Shown piece after piece: positions 1-6,623 of a stretch of 64,000 bases of DNA. The number at the start of each line of letters is the position of its first letter. Within the stretch, counting starts at the first letter, position 1. Location: assembly GCF_019061205.1 (NCBI RefSeq), contig NZ_JAHQYH010000007.1, positions 1-64,000 on the forward strand. Direction: 5' to 3'. Below the pieces are notes generated by a model. The model worked only from the letters and a program-made list of their open reading frames with translations, had not been told where the DNA came from and searched no databases. A program made the position numbers and the translations under genes. The DNA is from Apilactobacillus waqarii. Its GTDB lineage: Bacteria; Bacillota; Bacilli; Lactobacillales; Lactobacillaceae.

Positions 1-531
1 GTCTAGGTCTGGGTTAAAGTGCTTCTTAACTAATTGAACAGTGTTTAATAGTTGGCTTAGACCTTCTAGTGCGTAGTATTCGGTTTGCACTGGAATTAAG
101 ATTGAATCACTGGCAGTAAATGCGTTCACAGTGATTAATCCTAATGAAGGTGGACAGTCAACTAGCACGTAATCGTATTGATCTGAGACTGATTTTAGGG
201 CATTTAATAAACGTGTTTCTCTCGCCATTTGAGGAGTTAATTCAATGTCTGCCCCTGATAGTTGAATTGTTGCTGGTACAATGTCTAAACCTTCATGTTT
301 TGAAGGAATAATGGCTTCTGAGATTGGTTCTTCATTAACCAAGATATCGTAAATATCTTTTTGGATGTCGGATTTTTGAATACCTACTCCTGAAGTTGCA
401 TTTCCTTGGGCATCAGCATCAATTAGTAATACCTTTTTACCCATTGTTGCAAGGTCTGCACCTAGGTTAACGGAAGTGGTAGTCTTACCAACTCCACCCT
501 TTTGATTAGCTAATGATATAACGTGTCCCAT
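1..531 (-). CDS. parA: Chromosome-partitioning ATPase ParA/Soj, 3' end cut by the window edge
   Basis: ParA/Soj is a cytoplasmic ATPase that works with ParB bound at parS to segregate origins and tune initiation. The 177 visible codons read to base 1 without a stop, so the C-terminus is missing. The N-terminus shows the deviant Walker A motif KGGVGKTTT at residues 11-19, the strand VLLIDADAQGN at about 34-44 and the Walker B strand VLVDCPPSLG. The ATG at 531 follows an AGGAGG-type site at about 538-545. The gene starts 18 bp after the rsmG stop and on the same strand, so the two are probably cotranscribed. In Bacillus-type gene order a noc gene sits between rsmG and soj; none is present here. 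A plasmid-type ParA is possible in principle but the rsmG neighbour argues for the chromosomal protein. Confidence 0.93.
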   Translation of the reverse strand, partial: MGHVISLANQKGGVGKTTTSVNLGADLATMGKKVLLIDADAQGNATSGVGIQKSDIQKDIYDILVNEEPISEAIIPSKHEGLDIVPATIQLSGADIELTPQMARETRLLNALKSVSDQYDYVLVDCPPSLGLITVNAFTASDSILIPVQTEYYALEGLSQLLNTVQLVKKHFNPDLD

Positions 532-549
532 TAAAACCCCTCCTCTAGT

Positions 550-1287
550 CTACTTATTACTTGAACCAATTGGTTTCTTGTTCGGTGTACCCGCTTTTCT
601 TGGGTATTGTTTTGGTGTGTTCTTCACTTTTTCTAACACTACCATGTTACGTGGATCATTTGAGACCGGAAGATTGAACTCATCATCGGAAATCATCTTA
701 CCACCTAGAGTAGTAATCGCGCTTTTTCCATCTGATAGTTCATCCTTTGCCTTAGATGCCTTTAGTGCAATCATTCGTCCGCCAACCTTAACTAGTGGCA
801 AACAAAATTCTGCAAGCACACTCATCCGAGCAACTGCACGTGCGGTTGCAATATCAAATGATTCACGATATTGAGATTTTTTACCACCAAATTCTTCTGC
901 TCGGGCATGGTGTAATTCAACGTTAGTTAGTCCTAATTTAGTAATTAATTCATCCAAGAAGTTGATCCGTTTGTTCAATGAATCAATGATGGTGACCTTT
1001 AAGTTAGGAAAAACAATTTTTAACGGAATGGATGGGAAACCGGCACCGGCTCCAACATCACATAGGGTTAATTCTTCGGTTCTCAAGTCTTCTGCAAAGA
1101 ATGCAGGAGTAATTGAATCAAAGAAATGCTTTAAATATACTTCATCCCTATCAACAATGGTTGTCAGGTTAACGTGTTCGTTAGTGGAAACTAACAACTT
1201 GTAGTAATCGGCAAATTGTTGCATTTGGTGGTCAGTCAATTTGATATTGTGTTTTGCTAATTGACTCTTGAATTCTTCTGGATTCAT
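550..1287 (-). CDS. rsmG: 16S rRNA (guanine-N7) methyltransferase RsmG (GidB)
   Basis: RsmG uses S-adenosylmethionine to methylate N7 of G527 in the 530 loop of 16S rRNA; loss of the homologue gives low-level streptomycin resistance in other bacteria. The 245-residue product has the family's usual length. It shows the SAM-binding motif VGAGAGFPSIPLK at about residues 74-86, followed by the acidic strand VTIIDSLNKR. The start is set at the ATG at 1287, six bases after a perfect AGGAGG at 1294-1299. The frame stays open for eight more codons upstream, but these run into the inverted repeat at 1302-1323 and have no ribosome binding site. It lies directly upstream of parA, the usual arrangement close to oriC. 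Confidence 0.95.
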   Translation of the reverse strand: MNPEEFKSQLAKHNIKLTDHQMQQFADYYKLLVSTNEHVNLTTIVDRDEVYLKHFFDSITPAFFAEDLRTEELTLCDVGAGAGFPSIPLKIVFPNLKVTIIDSLNKRINFLDELITKLGLTNVELHHARAEEFGGKKSQYRESFDIATARAVARMSVLAEFCLPLVKVGGRMIALKASKAKDELSDGKSAITTLGGKMISDDEFNLPVSNDPRNMVVLEKVKNTPKQYPRKAGTPNKKPIGSSNK

Positions 1288-1301
1288 GCAAATCCTCCTA
1301 T

Positions 1302-1323
1302 TGTGAAACATGATTGTTTCACA
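1302..1323. promoter_or_regulatory. Inverted repeat in the rsmG leader, parS-like half sites in reversed order
   Basis: Nine-base arms TGTGAAACA and TGTTTCACA flank a 4-base TGAT centre, just upstream of the rsmG ribosome binding site. The arms are the two halves of the consensus parS site (TGTTTCAC/GTGAAACA) in the opposite order. A related sequence, ACAATCATGAAACAT, lies at about 1358-1372. It could be a regulatory hairpin or a protein operator; an exact parS was not seen here. Confidence 0.45.
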
Positions 1324-1382
1324 TCTATCTATACTTTAACTGATATTAATCTTTTTTACAATCATGAAACATATACTTCTCC

Positions 1383-1412
1383 ATTATAACCAAAATTAGG
1401 CTAATTCGTCAC
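1383..1412 (-). promoter_or_regulatory. Candidate sigma-A promoter for rsmG-parA
   Basis: On the minus strand a GTGACG box (1407-1412; four of six matches to TTGACA) is followed after 18 bases by a perfect TATAAT (1383-1388). It points at rsmG and leaves a leader of about 90 bases that contains the inverted repeat. Confidence 0.5.
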
Positions 1413-1435
1413 TAGATTATCAAAAAAATACATAT

Positions 1436-1463
1436 AAAAAGACGATCATTCGATCGTCTTTTT
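1436..1463 (-). terminator. Rho-independent terminator after the purine permease gene
   Basis: A 12-bp perfect stem (AAAAAGACGATC/GATCGTCTTTTT) with a 4-base loop ends in T runs on both strands. It overlaps the stop codon of the purine permease gene and could also insulate rsmG. Confidence 0.85.
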
Positions 1464-2781
1464 ATAGCATTGCTGTCATTATCAAATTGATTAAAAACAA
1501 CCCACTTAAAATATAGTTAATTGTACTAATTGATTTAATTTGGCCATTGAAGATTTTCACGATTGGATAAGCAACGAATCCGAATGCTAATCCAATTGAG
1601 ATGCTCCCGGTCAACGGAATCAATACAACGATTAGGAAAGCTGGGAACCATTCGGCAAAATCATCCATATTAATCGTCTTTAAGTTTGATAACATCAAAG
1701 CTCCCGTAATGATGATTACCGGAGCAATCGCAGCTTGTGGTACTAAGTCCAAAAAGCTGATGAAAAATGTTGAAAGTAAAAACATGATTCCAGCAGTAAT
1801 CGACATGATTCCGGTTCTTGCCCCTAGTTGAAAACCAGCCACACTTTCGGCAGCCGATACGGTTGGACTAGTTCCTAAGATGCTGGAAATGATTCCGGTA
1901 ATTGAAACACTTCTAAATGTTTTTTTAAACTTCTTCATGTCCGGTAATATTCCGGCATTTAATCCCATCGATTCAAACACCAAGATCATTGTCATTGAAA
2001 ATGATGCCATGATAAATGGTGTCGTCCAGACGTTTTTAAACCTAAAGTCAAACAATGATTTGTGGTATTGCAAGATATCAATCAAGTGGGTGGTTTTAAC
2101 CCCACTGTCATGAATGTGGAAGATAATTCCAACAATTGTAGTAATCACAATTCCGATGAAGAAGTTTCCCTTCACATTCTTAATGTATAGAACAATTGTT
2201 AAAATCAAACCAAAAATGGCTAGTAACAACGATGGATTCTTAAATGATCCAATCGTTAATAATGAATTCTTCCCTTGTTGAATCAAATCGGCCTTTTGAA
2301 GGCCAATCTCAACTAAAAATAAACCAATTCCGGCGGTGATTGCTGACTTCAATGAATCAGGAATACCACCCTGTAATATGTCCGTGAAGCGGCTAAATGC
2401 GATTAATGCAAACGCAATCGTCGATACCAATGAAACGGTCAACGCTTCTTGATATGACAATCCCATGTTCAACACCATCGTGTAGGTGAAGAACGCATTG
2501 ACACCCATCCCCGGAGTAATCACTACTGGTGAATTCGCATAGAATCCCATGATAAAACAACCGATGACGGAACTAATAATTGTCGCAAAGACGGTCTGGT
2601 GAACATCCATCCCCGCATCCGCTAGTATCATTGGGTTAACCACCAAGATATACGAAATCGCGAAGAATCCGGTAATTCCACCTAAGACCTCTGTCTTAAA
2701 AATTTCTTTGTCCCTTAAAACGTCTAAAAGAGACAGCGCGGCTGTCTCTTTTTTTGACGTTTTGTTCAAATTATTACTCAT
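1462..2781 (-). CDS. NCS2/AzgA-family purine permease (PbuG-like)
   Basis: A proton-coupled nucleobase transporter, probably for guanine, hypoxanthine or adenine. The 439 residues and hydrophobic pattern (about 12-14 membrane segments) are typical of the AzgA branch of NCS2. Recognisable family segments are GGITGFFAISYILVVNP near residues 34-50, GMGVNAFFTYT near 94-104, and SPTVSAAESVAGFQLGARTG in the last third, which carries the acidic substrate-site residue. The ATG at 2781 follows an AAGGAT site. It sits 39 bp after the nucleoside transporter gene on the same strand, so the pair likely forms one purine-salvage transcript ended by the terminator at 1436. The exact base transported cannot be read from the sequence. 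Confidence 0.88.
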   Translation of the reverse strand: MSNNLNKTSKKETAALSLLDVLRDKEIFKTEVLGGITGFFAISYILVVNPMILADAGMDVHQTVFATIISSVIGCFIMGFYANSPVVITPGMGVNAFFTYTMVLNMGLSYQEALTVSLVSTIAFALIAFSRFTDILQGGIPDSLKSAITAGIGLFLVEIGLQKADLIQQGKNSLLTIGSFKNPSLLLAIFGLILTIVLYIKNVKGNFFIGIVITTIVGIIFHIHDSGVKTTHLIDILQYHKSLFDFRFKNVWTTPFIMASFSMTMILVFESMGLNAGILPDMKKFKKTFRSVSITGIISSILGTSPTVSAAESVAGFQLGARTGIMSITAGIMFLLSTFFISFLDLVPQAAIAPVIIITGALMLSNLKTINMDDFAEWFPAFLIVVLIPLTGSISIGLAFGFVAYPIVKIFNGQIKSISTINYILSGLFLINLIMTAML

Positions 2782-2820
2782 TAAACAAAATCCTTAATCT
2801 ATATATATTATGTTTCTATT

Positions 2821-4068
2821 TTACCATACAAATAGACCAACGATTCCTGCAGATAGTAGTGAAACTAAAATTCCTGATAGAATCATGTAACCTACACTCT
2901 TTGAAATAGCGTTGTTTACTTCACGGTTAACGATACCCTTGAATGCACCGATAATCATTCCTACTGTAGAAAGGTTAGCAAATGAAGTTAGGAAGACAGT
3001 TAATTGTGCACGGTAGTGAGGAGCGTATGAACCGATGTGTGATGATACTCTACCCATAACAACGAATTCGTTAGTTACCAGCTTAGTACCCATGTTTTGT
3101 GCAAAGTCAAAAGCAGTATGCACGTCAGAACCCATTAACCAAGCGAATGGGAACATGATGATTCCTAAGATGTGTTCTAGGGATAAACTAGGATTGATTG
3201 CACCTAAAATCTTATCGATTAATGCGGCTAAAGCAACGAATGCGATAACGTTTGCAGTAATGATTAAGATTAATTTACCAGCACCTAGGATTGAGTCACC
3301 CAAGAATGAGAAGAATGGTTCTTTCTTAGCTTCTTCTGCGTTTTCAGGATGTTCACCAACGGCAACTTCAGCAGTTTCTGAAGAACTACCTAACTTAGCG
3401 ATAGTGTCTTCTTCTGGGCTAACTGAAGTTGGCATTAAAATACTAGTTACAATAACAGCATTTAAGATGTTCAATGGAACGGCAGTCAATACGTATTGAC
3501 CTGGAACCATTTGAGTGTATGCGCCAAGAATTGAGGCAGTCACACATGACATTGACATCATGGCAATGACAACATTTCTTACTGCTGAGATTTGTTTTAA
3601 TTGTAGAGTTGAAACCGCAAGTGCTTCAGTGTTACCTAAAAACATCATTTCAACAGCGAAGAATGATTCAAACTTAGGTTGGCCAGTTATGTATGCCAAA
3701 CCTTTACCTACCCATTTGATGATCCAAGGTAGGATTCCAATGTAAGTTAAGATATCAAACACTGGAACGATTAATAAAATTGGTAGAAGTGCTGAAGTTA
3801 CAAAGTCCATTGACTTAACGTGAACCCAATTAGGTAGAGCAAAAGCAATACCTTGGTAGGCTACTTCAACTAATGCTGAGAAACCATTGGCAGCGGCTTC
3901 AACAGCAGCACGACCCCATGCAAATTGTGTTAAACAGTAAGCGATTACTAGGTTTAACACTAAAACAGTAATTACTGAACGCCATTTAATTTCTTTCTTG
4001 TTCTTTGAAAAAATAAATGCAATCCCTAGGAAAACAATAATTCCTAAAATATTAACTAACAAATACAT
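2821..4068 (-). CDS. nupC: Concentrative nucleoside transporter, CNT/NupC family
   Basis: An ion-coupled importer of nucleosides in the cytoplasmic membrane. The 415-residue protein has the CNT layout: three N-terminal helices, then the core repeats. Diagnostic segments are GQPKFESFFAVEMMFLGN with LAVSTLQLKQI near residues 127-160, and GRVSSHIGSYAPHYRAQLT followed by FANLSTVGMIIGAFKG near 340-385, which in CNT structures line the nucleoside site. A 40-residue acidic cytoplasmic loop sits mid-protein (near residues 220-260). The ATG at 4068 has an AAAGGAT-type site. It lies between the DeoB-like gene (87 bp upstream) and the purine permease, all on one strand, which points to nucleoside uptake and salvage. 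Confidence 0.9.
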   Translation of the reverse strand: MYLLVNILGIIVFLGIAFIFSKNKKEIKWRSVITVLVLNLVIAYCLTQFAWGRAAVEAAANGFSALVEVAYQGIAFALPNWVHVKSMDFVTSALLPILLIVPVFDILTYIGILPWIIKWVGKGLAYITGQPKFESFFAVEMMFLGNTEALAVSTLQLKQISAVRNVVIAMMSMSCVTASILGAYTQMVPGQYVLTAVPLNILNAVIVTSILMPTSVSPEEDTIAKLGSSSETAEVAVGEHPENAEEAKKEPFFSFLGDSILGAGKLILIITANVIAFVALAALIDKILGAINPSLSLEHILGIIMFPFAWLMGSDVHTAFDFAQNMGTKLVTNEFVVMGRVSSHIGSYAPHYRAQLTVFLTSFANLSTVGMIIGAFKGIVNREVNNAISKSVGYMILSGILVSLLSAGIVGLFVW

Positions 4069-4155
4069 AAAATTTCTAATCCTTTCTCTGCGACAAAAAA
4101 TATAGTGACAAATAGCTTATTTTAGTTGCGCAACACCCCTTTCAATTTTGATTAA

Positions 4156-4971
4156 TTACATAACTTCATTGATAAAGTTTGGTTTAGTAATTTCCCCATC
4201 ATCTAAATCGAAGAACGCGACGATTGCGTTAGCAACCGCCCCTAATGAACGCTTAATTCCTAATGACTTACCTTCATCCTTATTTGGATTAAAGACGATT
4301 AGTGGTAAGTATTCACGCGTAATTCGATTATCTCTGGTTGGATCAATGGCATATGAGGATGTGATTAGTAGTAAATCATTATCCCTTAGTCGTTCTAAGA
4401 CCTTACCGATTGTTTCATCTAACACATTTAGTTGCTTAGCATACCCGACACTGTCATCCATTCTGGCGAAGTGTCTTAACTCTGGTAACTGACAGTAAAT
4501 TAACCCGCTCTTTTGAATCCTCATTTTAGATGACAATTCAATAAAAGCTTTGCCATCATCAGGGACTTGGACCATTGAAATATCGTCCTGTTTTTCCCAA
4601 TAATAAGCAAAGCTTGAAATAATTGAAACACTATGTTGTTTTTCTGCTAACAAGTCCATTACAGAAGCTGTACGGACACCAGCAGTGTAGTCAAACATCT
4701 CACGAAATGAGGCACTACCCCTGTTGCTGTCAACAGTGGTAACCATTTTCCCAAAGAAGCCACGAGGAGCGTCAACTTGTGGAATTGATTTAATCTCGTT
4801 GTCCCAGCGAACATTGCCAAGACCTAGGTTAATTAAATTAGAAACATTTAGCCCCTTATCAGCGATATGGCCTAATGTGTCGGCACCAATAGAATCAAAG
4901 CGATTGGCATCGGGAGCTTCGCCTAAACCAAGTGAAGCAATATCCAAAACAATCATTCTTTTGTGTGTCAT
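4156..4971 (-). CDS. DeoB-like protein: degenerate, cap-less phosphopentomutase homologue
   Basis: The 271-residue protein is clearly related to phosphopentomutase (DeoB), which interconverts ribose 1- and 5-phosphate, but is about 120 residues shorter than the usual ~390. The N-terminus keeps GLGEAPDANRFDSIGADTLG (residues 15-34) and NLGLGNVR; the C-terminus keeps LLLITSSYAIDP (200-211) and TREYLPLIVF (218-227). The cap domain between them is missing. The segment matching the catalytic TGHWE reads SASFR (86-90), and the ADHG metal site reads SSYA (205-208), so the threonine nucleophile and most Mn ligands known from Bacillus cereus DeoB are replaced. The frame is intact, with a TTAGGAGGG site and a clear promoter, so this is not simple decay. 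It heads the nucleoside transporter operon. It may be a regulatory or binding pseudoenzyme, or have another activity. Confidence 0.75.
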   Translation of the reverse strand: MTHKRMIVLDIASLGLGEAPDANRFDSIGADTLGHIADKGLNVSNLINLGLGNVRWDNEIKSIPQVDAPRGFFGKMVTTVDSNRGSASFREMFDYTAGVRTASVMDLLAEKQHSVSIISSFAYYWEKQDDISMVQVPDDGKAFIELSSKMRIQKSGLIYCQLPELRHFARMDDSVGYAKQLNVLDETIGKVLERLRDNDLLLITSSYAIDPTRDNRITREYLPLIVFNPNKDEGKSLGIKRSLGAVANAIVAFFDLDDGEITKPNFINEVM

Positions 4972-5005
4972 TGTGTGCCCTCCTAATTTTATTTATTAAC
5001 AAATG

Positions 5006-5033
5006 AGTATATCATAAATGGCAATTGTGTCAA
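5006..5033 (-). promoter_or_regulatory. Promoter of the DeoB-like/nucleoside-transport operon
   Basis: On the minus strand a perfect TTGACA (5028-5033) is followed after 16 bases by TATACT (5006-5011). It lies 35 bp upstream of the DeoB-like start codon and downstream of the 5036-5064 terminator, so the operon begins here. Confidence 0.75.
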
Positions 5034-5035
5034 TA

Positions 5036-5064
5036 AAAAAAGACGCGGATATCCGCGTCTTTTT
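5036..5064. terminator. Strong bidirectional hairpin between divergent genes
   Basis: A 12-bp perfect palindromic arm pair around GGATATCC with A and T runs on both sides. It sits in the gap between two divergently transcribed genes, where no annotated gene ends, so it must terminate something else. A short minus-strand RNA starting near 5088 is the best candidate. Confidence 0.75.
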
Positions 5065-5088
5065 CGGCTTATGTGCCCCTGCCAAGGA
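5036..5088 (-). ncRNA. Possible small RNA of about 50 nt with its own promoter and terminator
   Basis: On the minus strand an extended -10 box, TGGTATAAT (5094-5102), would start a transcript near 5087-5088. About 20 GC-rich bases (GGTCCTTGGCAGGGGCAC) follow, then the perfect terminator hairpin. There is no obvious open reading frame. A convincing -35 box was not found; extended -10 promoters often do without one. The RNA is inferred from signals only, and no known family was recognised. Confidence 0.3.
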
Positions 5089-5192
5089 CCTTCATTATAC
5101 CAAAAAAATTTATGAGTATATAAAATTAAATTTTTACTAAGTTTTTGATATCATAATAGGTAATATATACATATTAATCGGAGTTGATTAAA

Positions 5193-5792
5193 TTGGATCT
5201 TACAAACAAAACAGTCGTGGCCTTAGGTGACTCTGTTACCCGCGGATTCGACGGAACCGTCAACCTACGCTACAACTATCCACAATACTTAGCCAAATAC
5301 TACAATTGCCGTGTCTGCAACAACGGAATCAACGGTGCTACTATTTATGAAACATTGGAAAAAGAAATTGAAAAAATCAAAGATAAGCAATACGACATTA
5401 TCGTTTTAATGATTGGAACCAACGACTATGGTCATCTAGATGTTCCTTTGGTGCGTGTTATTTCCAAACTAACTAGATTGGTTCGCAAACTTATTAGTGA
5501 ACATCATGAAGCAAAGATTTATGCCGTGCTGCCATTAACTCGTTTTGACGAGGACAAGAACGCTGATGACGTCATTAGATATTCTAACTACACCTTCAAT
5601 CAATTACTTGATGGTTTGACCGAAGTATATTCAGCATTCCAAATTCCATTCATTGATTGGCGTGAATATCACTCAGAGTTCATCACCGACTTTAATTACA
5701 AGGACATGTACCAAGATCAACACGTCCACCCTAACGCCTATACTTATCGTAAACTGGCCTTTTACATAGGTGACTTCATCAAAAATAGTTAA
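5193..5792 (+). CDS. SGNH/GDSL-type hydrolase
   Basis: A 199-residue esterase or lipase-like hydrolase of the SGNH superfamily. All catalytic blocks are visible: block I ALGDSVTRG with the nucleophilic Ser near residue 15, block II around NNGINGAT, block III GTNDYG, and block V DQHVHPNAYTYRKLA with the Asp/His pair near the C-terminus. There is no signal peptide, so it is probably cytoplasmic. The start is taken as TTG at 5193, nine bases after the GGAG at 5180-5183; the earlier TTG at 5184 abuts that site and cannot be used. The substrate is unknown; relatives deacylate small esters or cell-wall sugars. Confidence 0.82.
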   Translation: MDLTNKTVVALGDSVTRGFDGTVNLRYNYPQYLAKYYNCRVCNNGINGATIYETLEKEIEKIKDKQYDIIVLMIGTNDYGHLDVPLVRVISKLTRLVRKLISEHHEAKIYAVLPLTRFDEDKNADDVIRYSNYTFNQLLDGLTEVYSAFQIPFIDWREYHSEFITDFNYKDMYQDQHVHPNAYTYRKLAFYIGDFIKNS

Positions 5793-5824
5793 GATTTCCT
5801 TAAATTGGCCGAAATAATTCGCCT

Positions 5825-5879
5825 AAAAAATCTTCTCGTGCTAGCTTGTTAAACGCAAACCACACGAGAGGATTTTTTT
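5825..5879 (+). terminator. Terminator/attenuator hairpin carrying the ComK-like gene's ribosome binding site
   Basis: A 16-bp stem with one G-U pair (5825-5840 with 5863-5878) and a 22-base loop ends in seven T residues directly before the ATG at 5880. It terminates the SGNH hydrolase transcript. The Shine-Dalgarno AGAGGA (5867-5872) of the next gene lies in the 3' arm, and the T run is its spacer. Read-through mRNA would therefore have a sequestered ribosome binding site. Confidence 0.8.
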
Positions 5880-6602
5880 ATGAATGAAACAAATTTAAAA
5901 AACGAAGCGATTGAAAGTAAAGACGGCACCACCTTCATCGATGTCAACAAGCTGCCGATTAGTCTGGTCAACCACCGTTTTAATTTCAAACAAATCAACT
6001 GGCATGACCTGTTGATGCTAGTGGATGTATATGATCGCAGTAAACGCTATGCAACCATGGTGATTGAAAATGATTTTAACTTCTACTTACTGAAATCGTC
6101 GACGACCGCCTTAATTAATAAAAAGCTACAGATGGAATGCATGCTGCACAAACACTTCAATCGAAGTATCTGTGAGGAACTGCATATCAAAAACAAATTT
6201 CCAATTCTAACCACCGAGGCATCCCTGATTCCACTGCCCTCCAGTCATAAGACTCGGTCCTACTCTTGGTTTAACGCCAACCTATTGAGCTATTGTATCC
6301 CTTACTCCACTGATAAGTTCTCCTACCTATACATGCACGGCAAAGAAACCCATCTTAAGGTCAATGCTAGTGGATACTATCTGCAAAACAAGTTCAAGGA
6401 TCTCATGATGATTCATAACTTCATCATTTACTACACCCAAAAGAGCATTAACTGTATTAATTTCGTCAAACAGAGTCGCTTTAATAACCCAAATTTGTCC
6501 TGTGCCAACTCGATTCTCTTCGACGACCAAATATACCACGACATCTATTTGAAAACAGCTAAGTACATGTACGAGGACTATTTAGCAAATAAAAAAGAGT
6601 AA
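5880..6602 (+). CDS. ComK-like transcriptional regulator
   Basis: A 240-residue cytoplasmic protein resembling ComK, the Bacillus master activator of DNA-uptake genes that binds AT-rich boxes in the minor groove. The best-matching segment is FPILTTEASLIPLP followed by RSYSWFNANLL (residues 107-135), which parallels the ComK core PIM...FLFPT...CGWI. A further ComK-like stretch is LKVNASGYYLQNKFKDLMM (159-177). N- and C-terminal extensions make it about 50 residues longer than Bacillus ComK (about 190). The ATG at 5880 is fixed by AGAGGA at 5867-5872. It is convergent with the membrane-protein gene at 6606 and shares its terminator. Lactobacillales usually rely on a ComX/SigH sigma factor for competence, and one is encoded at 15053, so the target genes here are unknown. 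Confidence 0.6.
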   Translation: MNETNLKNEAIESKDGTTFIDVNKLPISLVNHRFNFKQINWHDLLMLVDVYDRSKRYATMVIENDFNFYLLKSSTTALINKKLQMECMLHKHFNRSICEELHIKNKFPILTTEASLIPLPSSHKTRSYSWFNANLLSYCIPYSTDKFSYLYMHGKETHLKVNASGYYLQNKFKDLMMIHNFIIYYTQKSINCINFVKQSRFNNPNLSCANSILFDDQIYHDIYLKTAKYMYEDYLANKKE

Positions 6603-6623
6603 CCTTTATTGGTTACTCTTTTT
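6591..6623. terminator. Bidirectional terminator shared by convergent genes
   Basis: A 13-bp perfect stem (6592-6604 with 6611-6623) and 6-base loop with A/T runs on both sides. The stop codon of the ComK-like gene is in one arm and the stop of the opposing membrane-protein gene is in the loop, so only three bases separate the two coding regions. Confidence 0.88.

Noticed and set aside
550-1311. ATG at 1311 as rsmG start
   Set aside because: It lies in the inverted repeat, with no ribosome binding site; the ATG at 1287 has a perfect one at six bases.
3035-3499. Long plus-strand open frame of 154 codons opposite nupC
   Set aside because: It is antisense to a well-supported transporter gene, lacks a ribosome binding site and shows no protein-like motif; similar shadows occur across all giant genes.
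4156-4971. DeoB-like gene as a pseudogene broken by frameshift
   Set aside because: The frame is continuous, with a near-perfect promoter and ribosome binding site, and both conserved ends are in the same frame; the missing middle is a clean domain loss.
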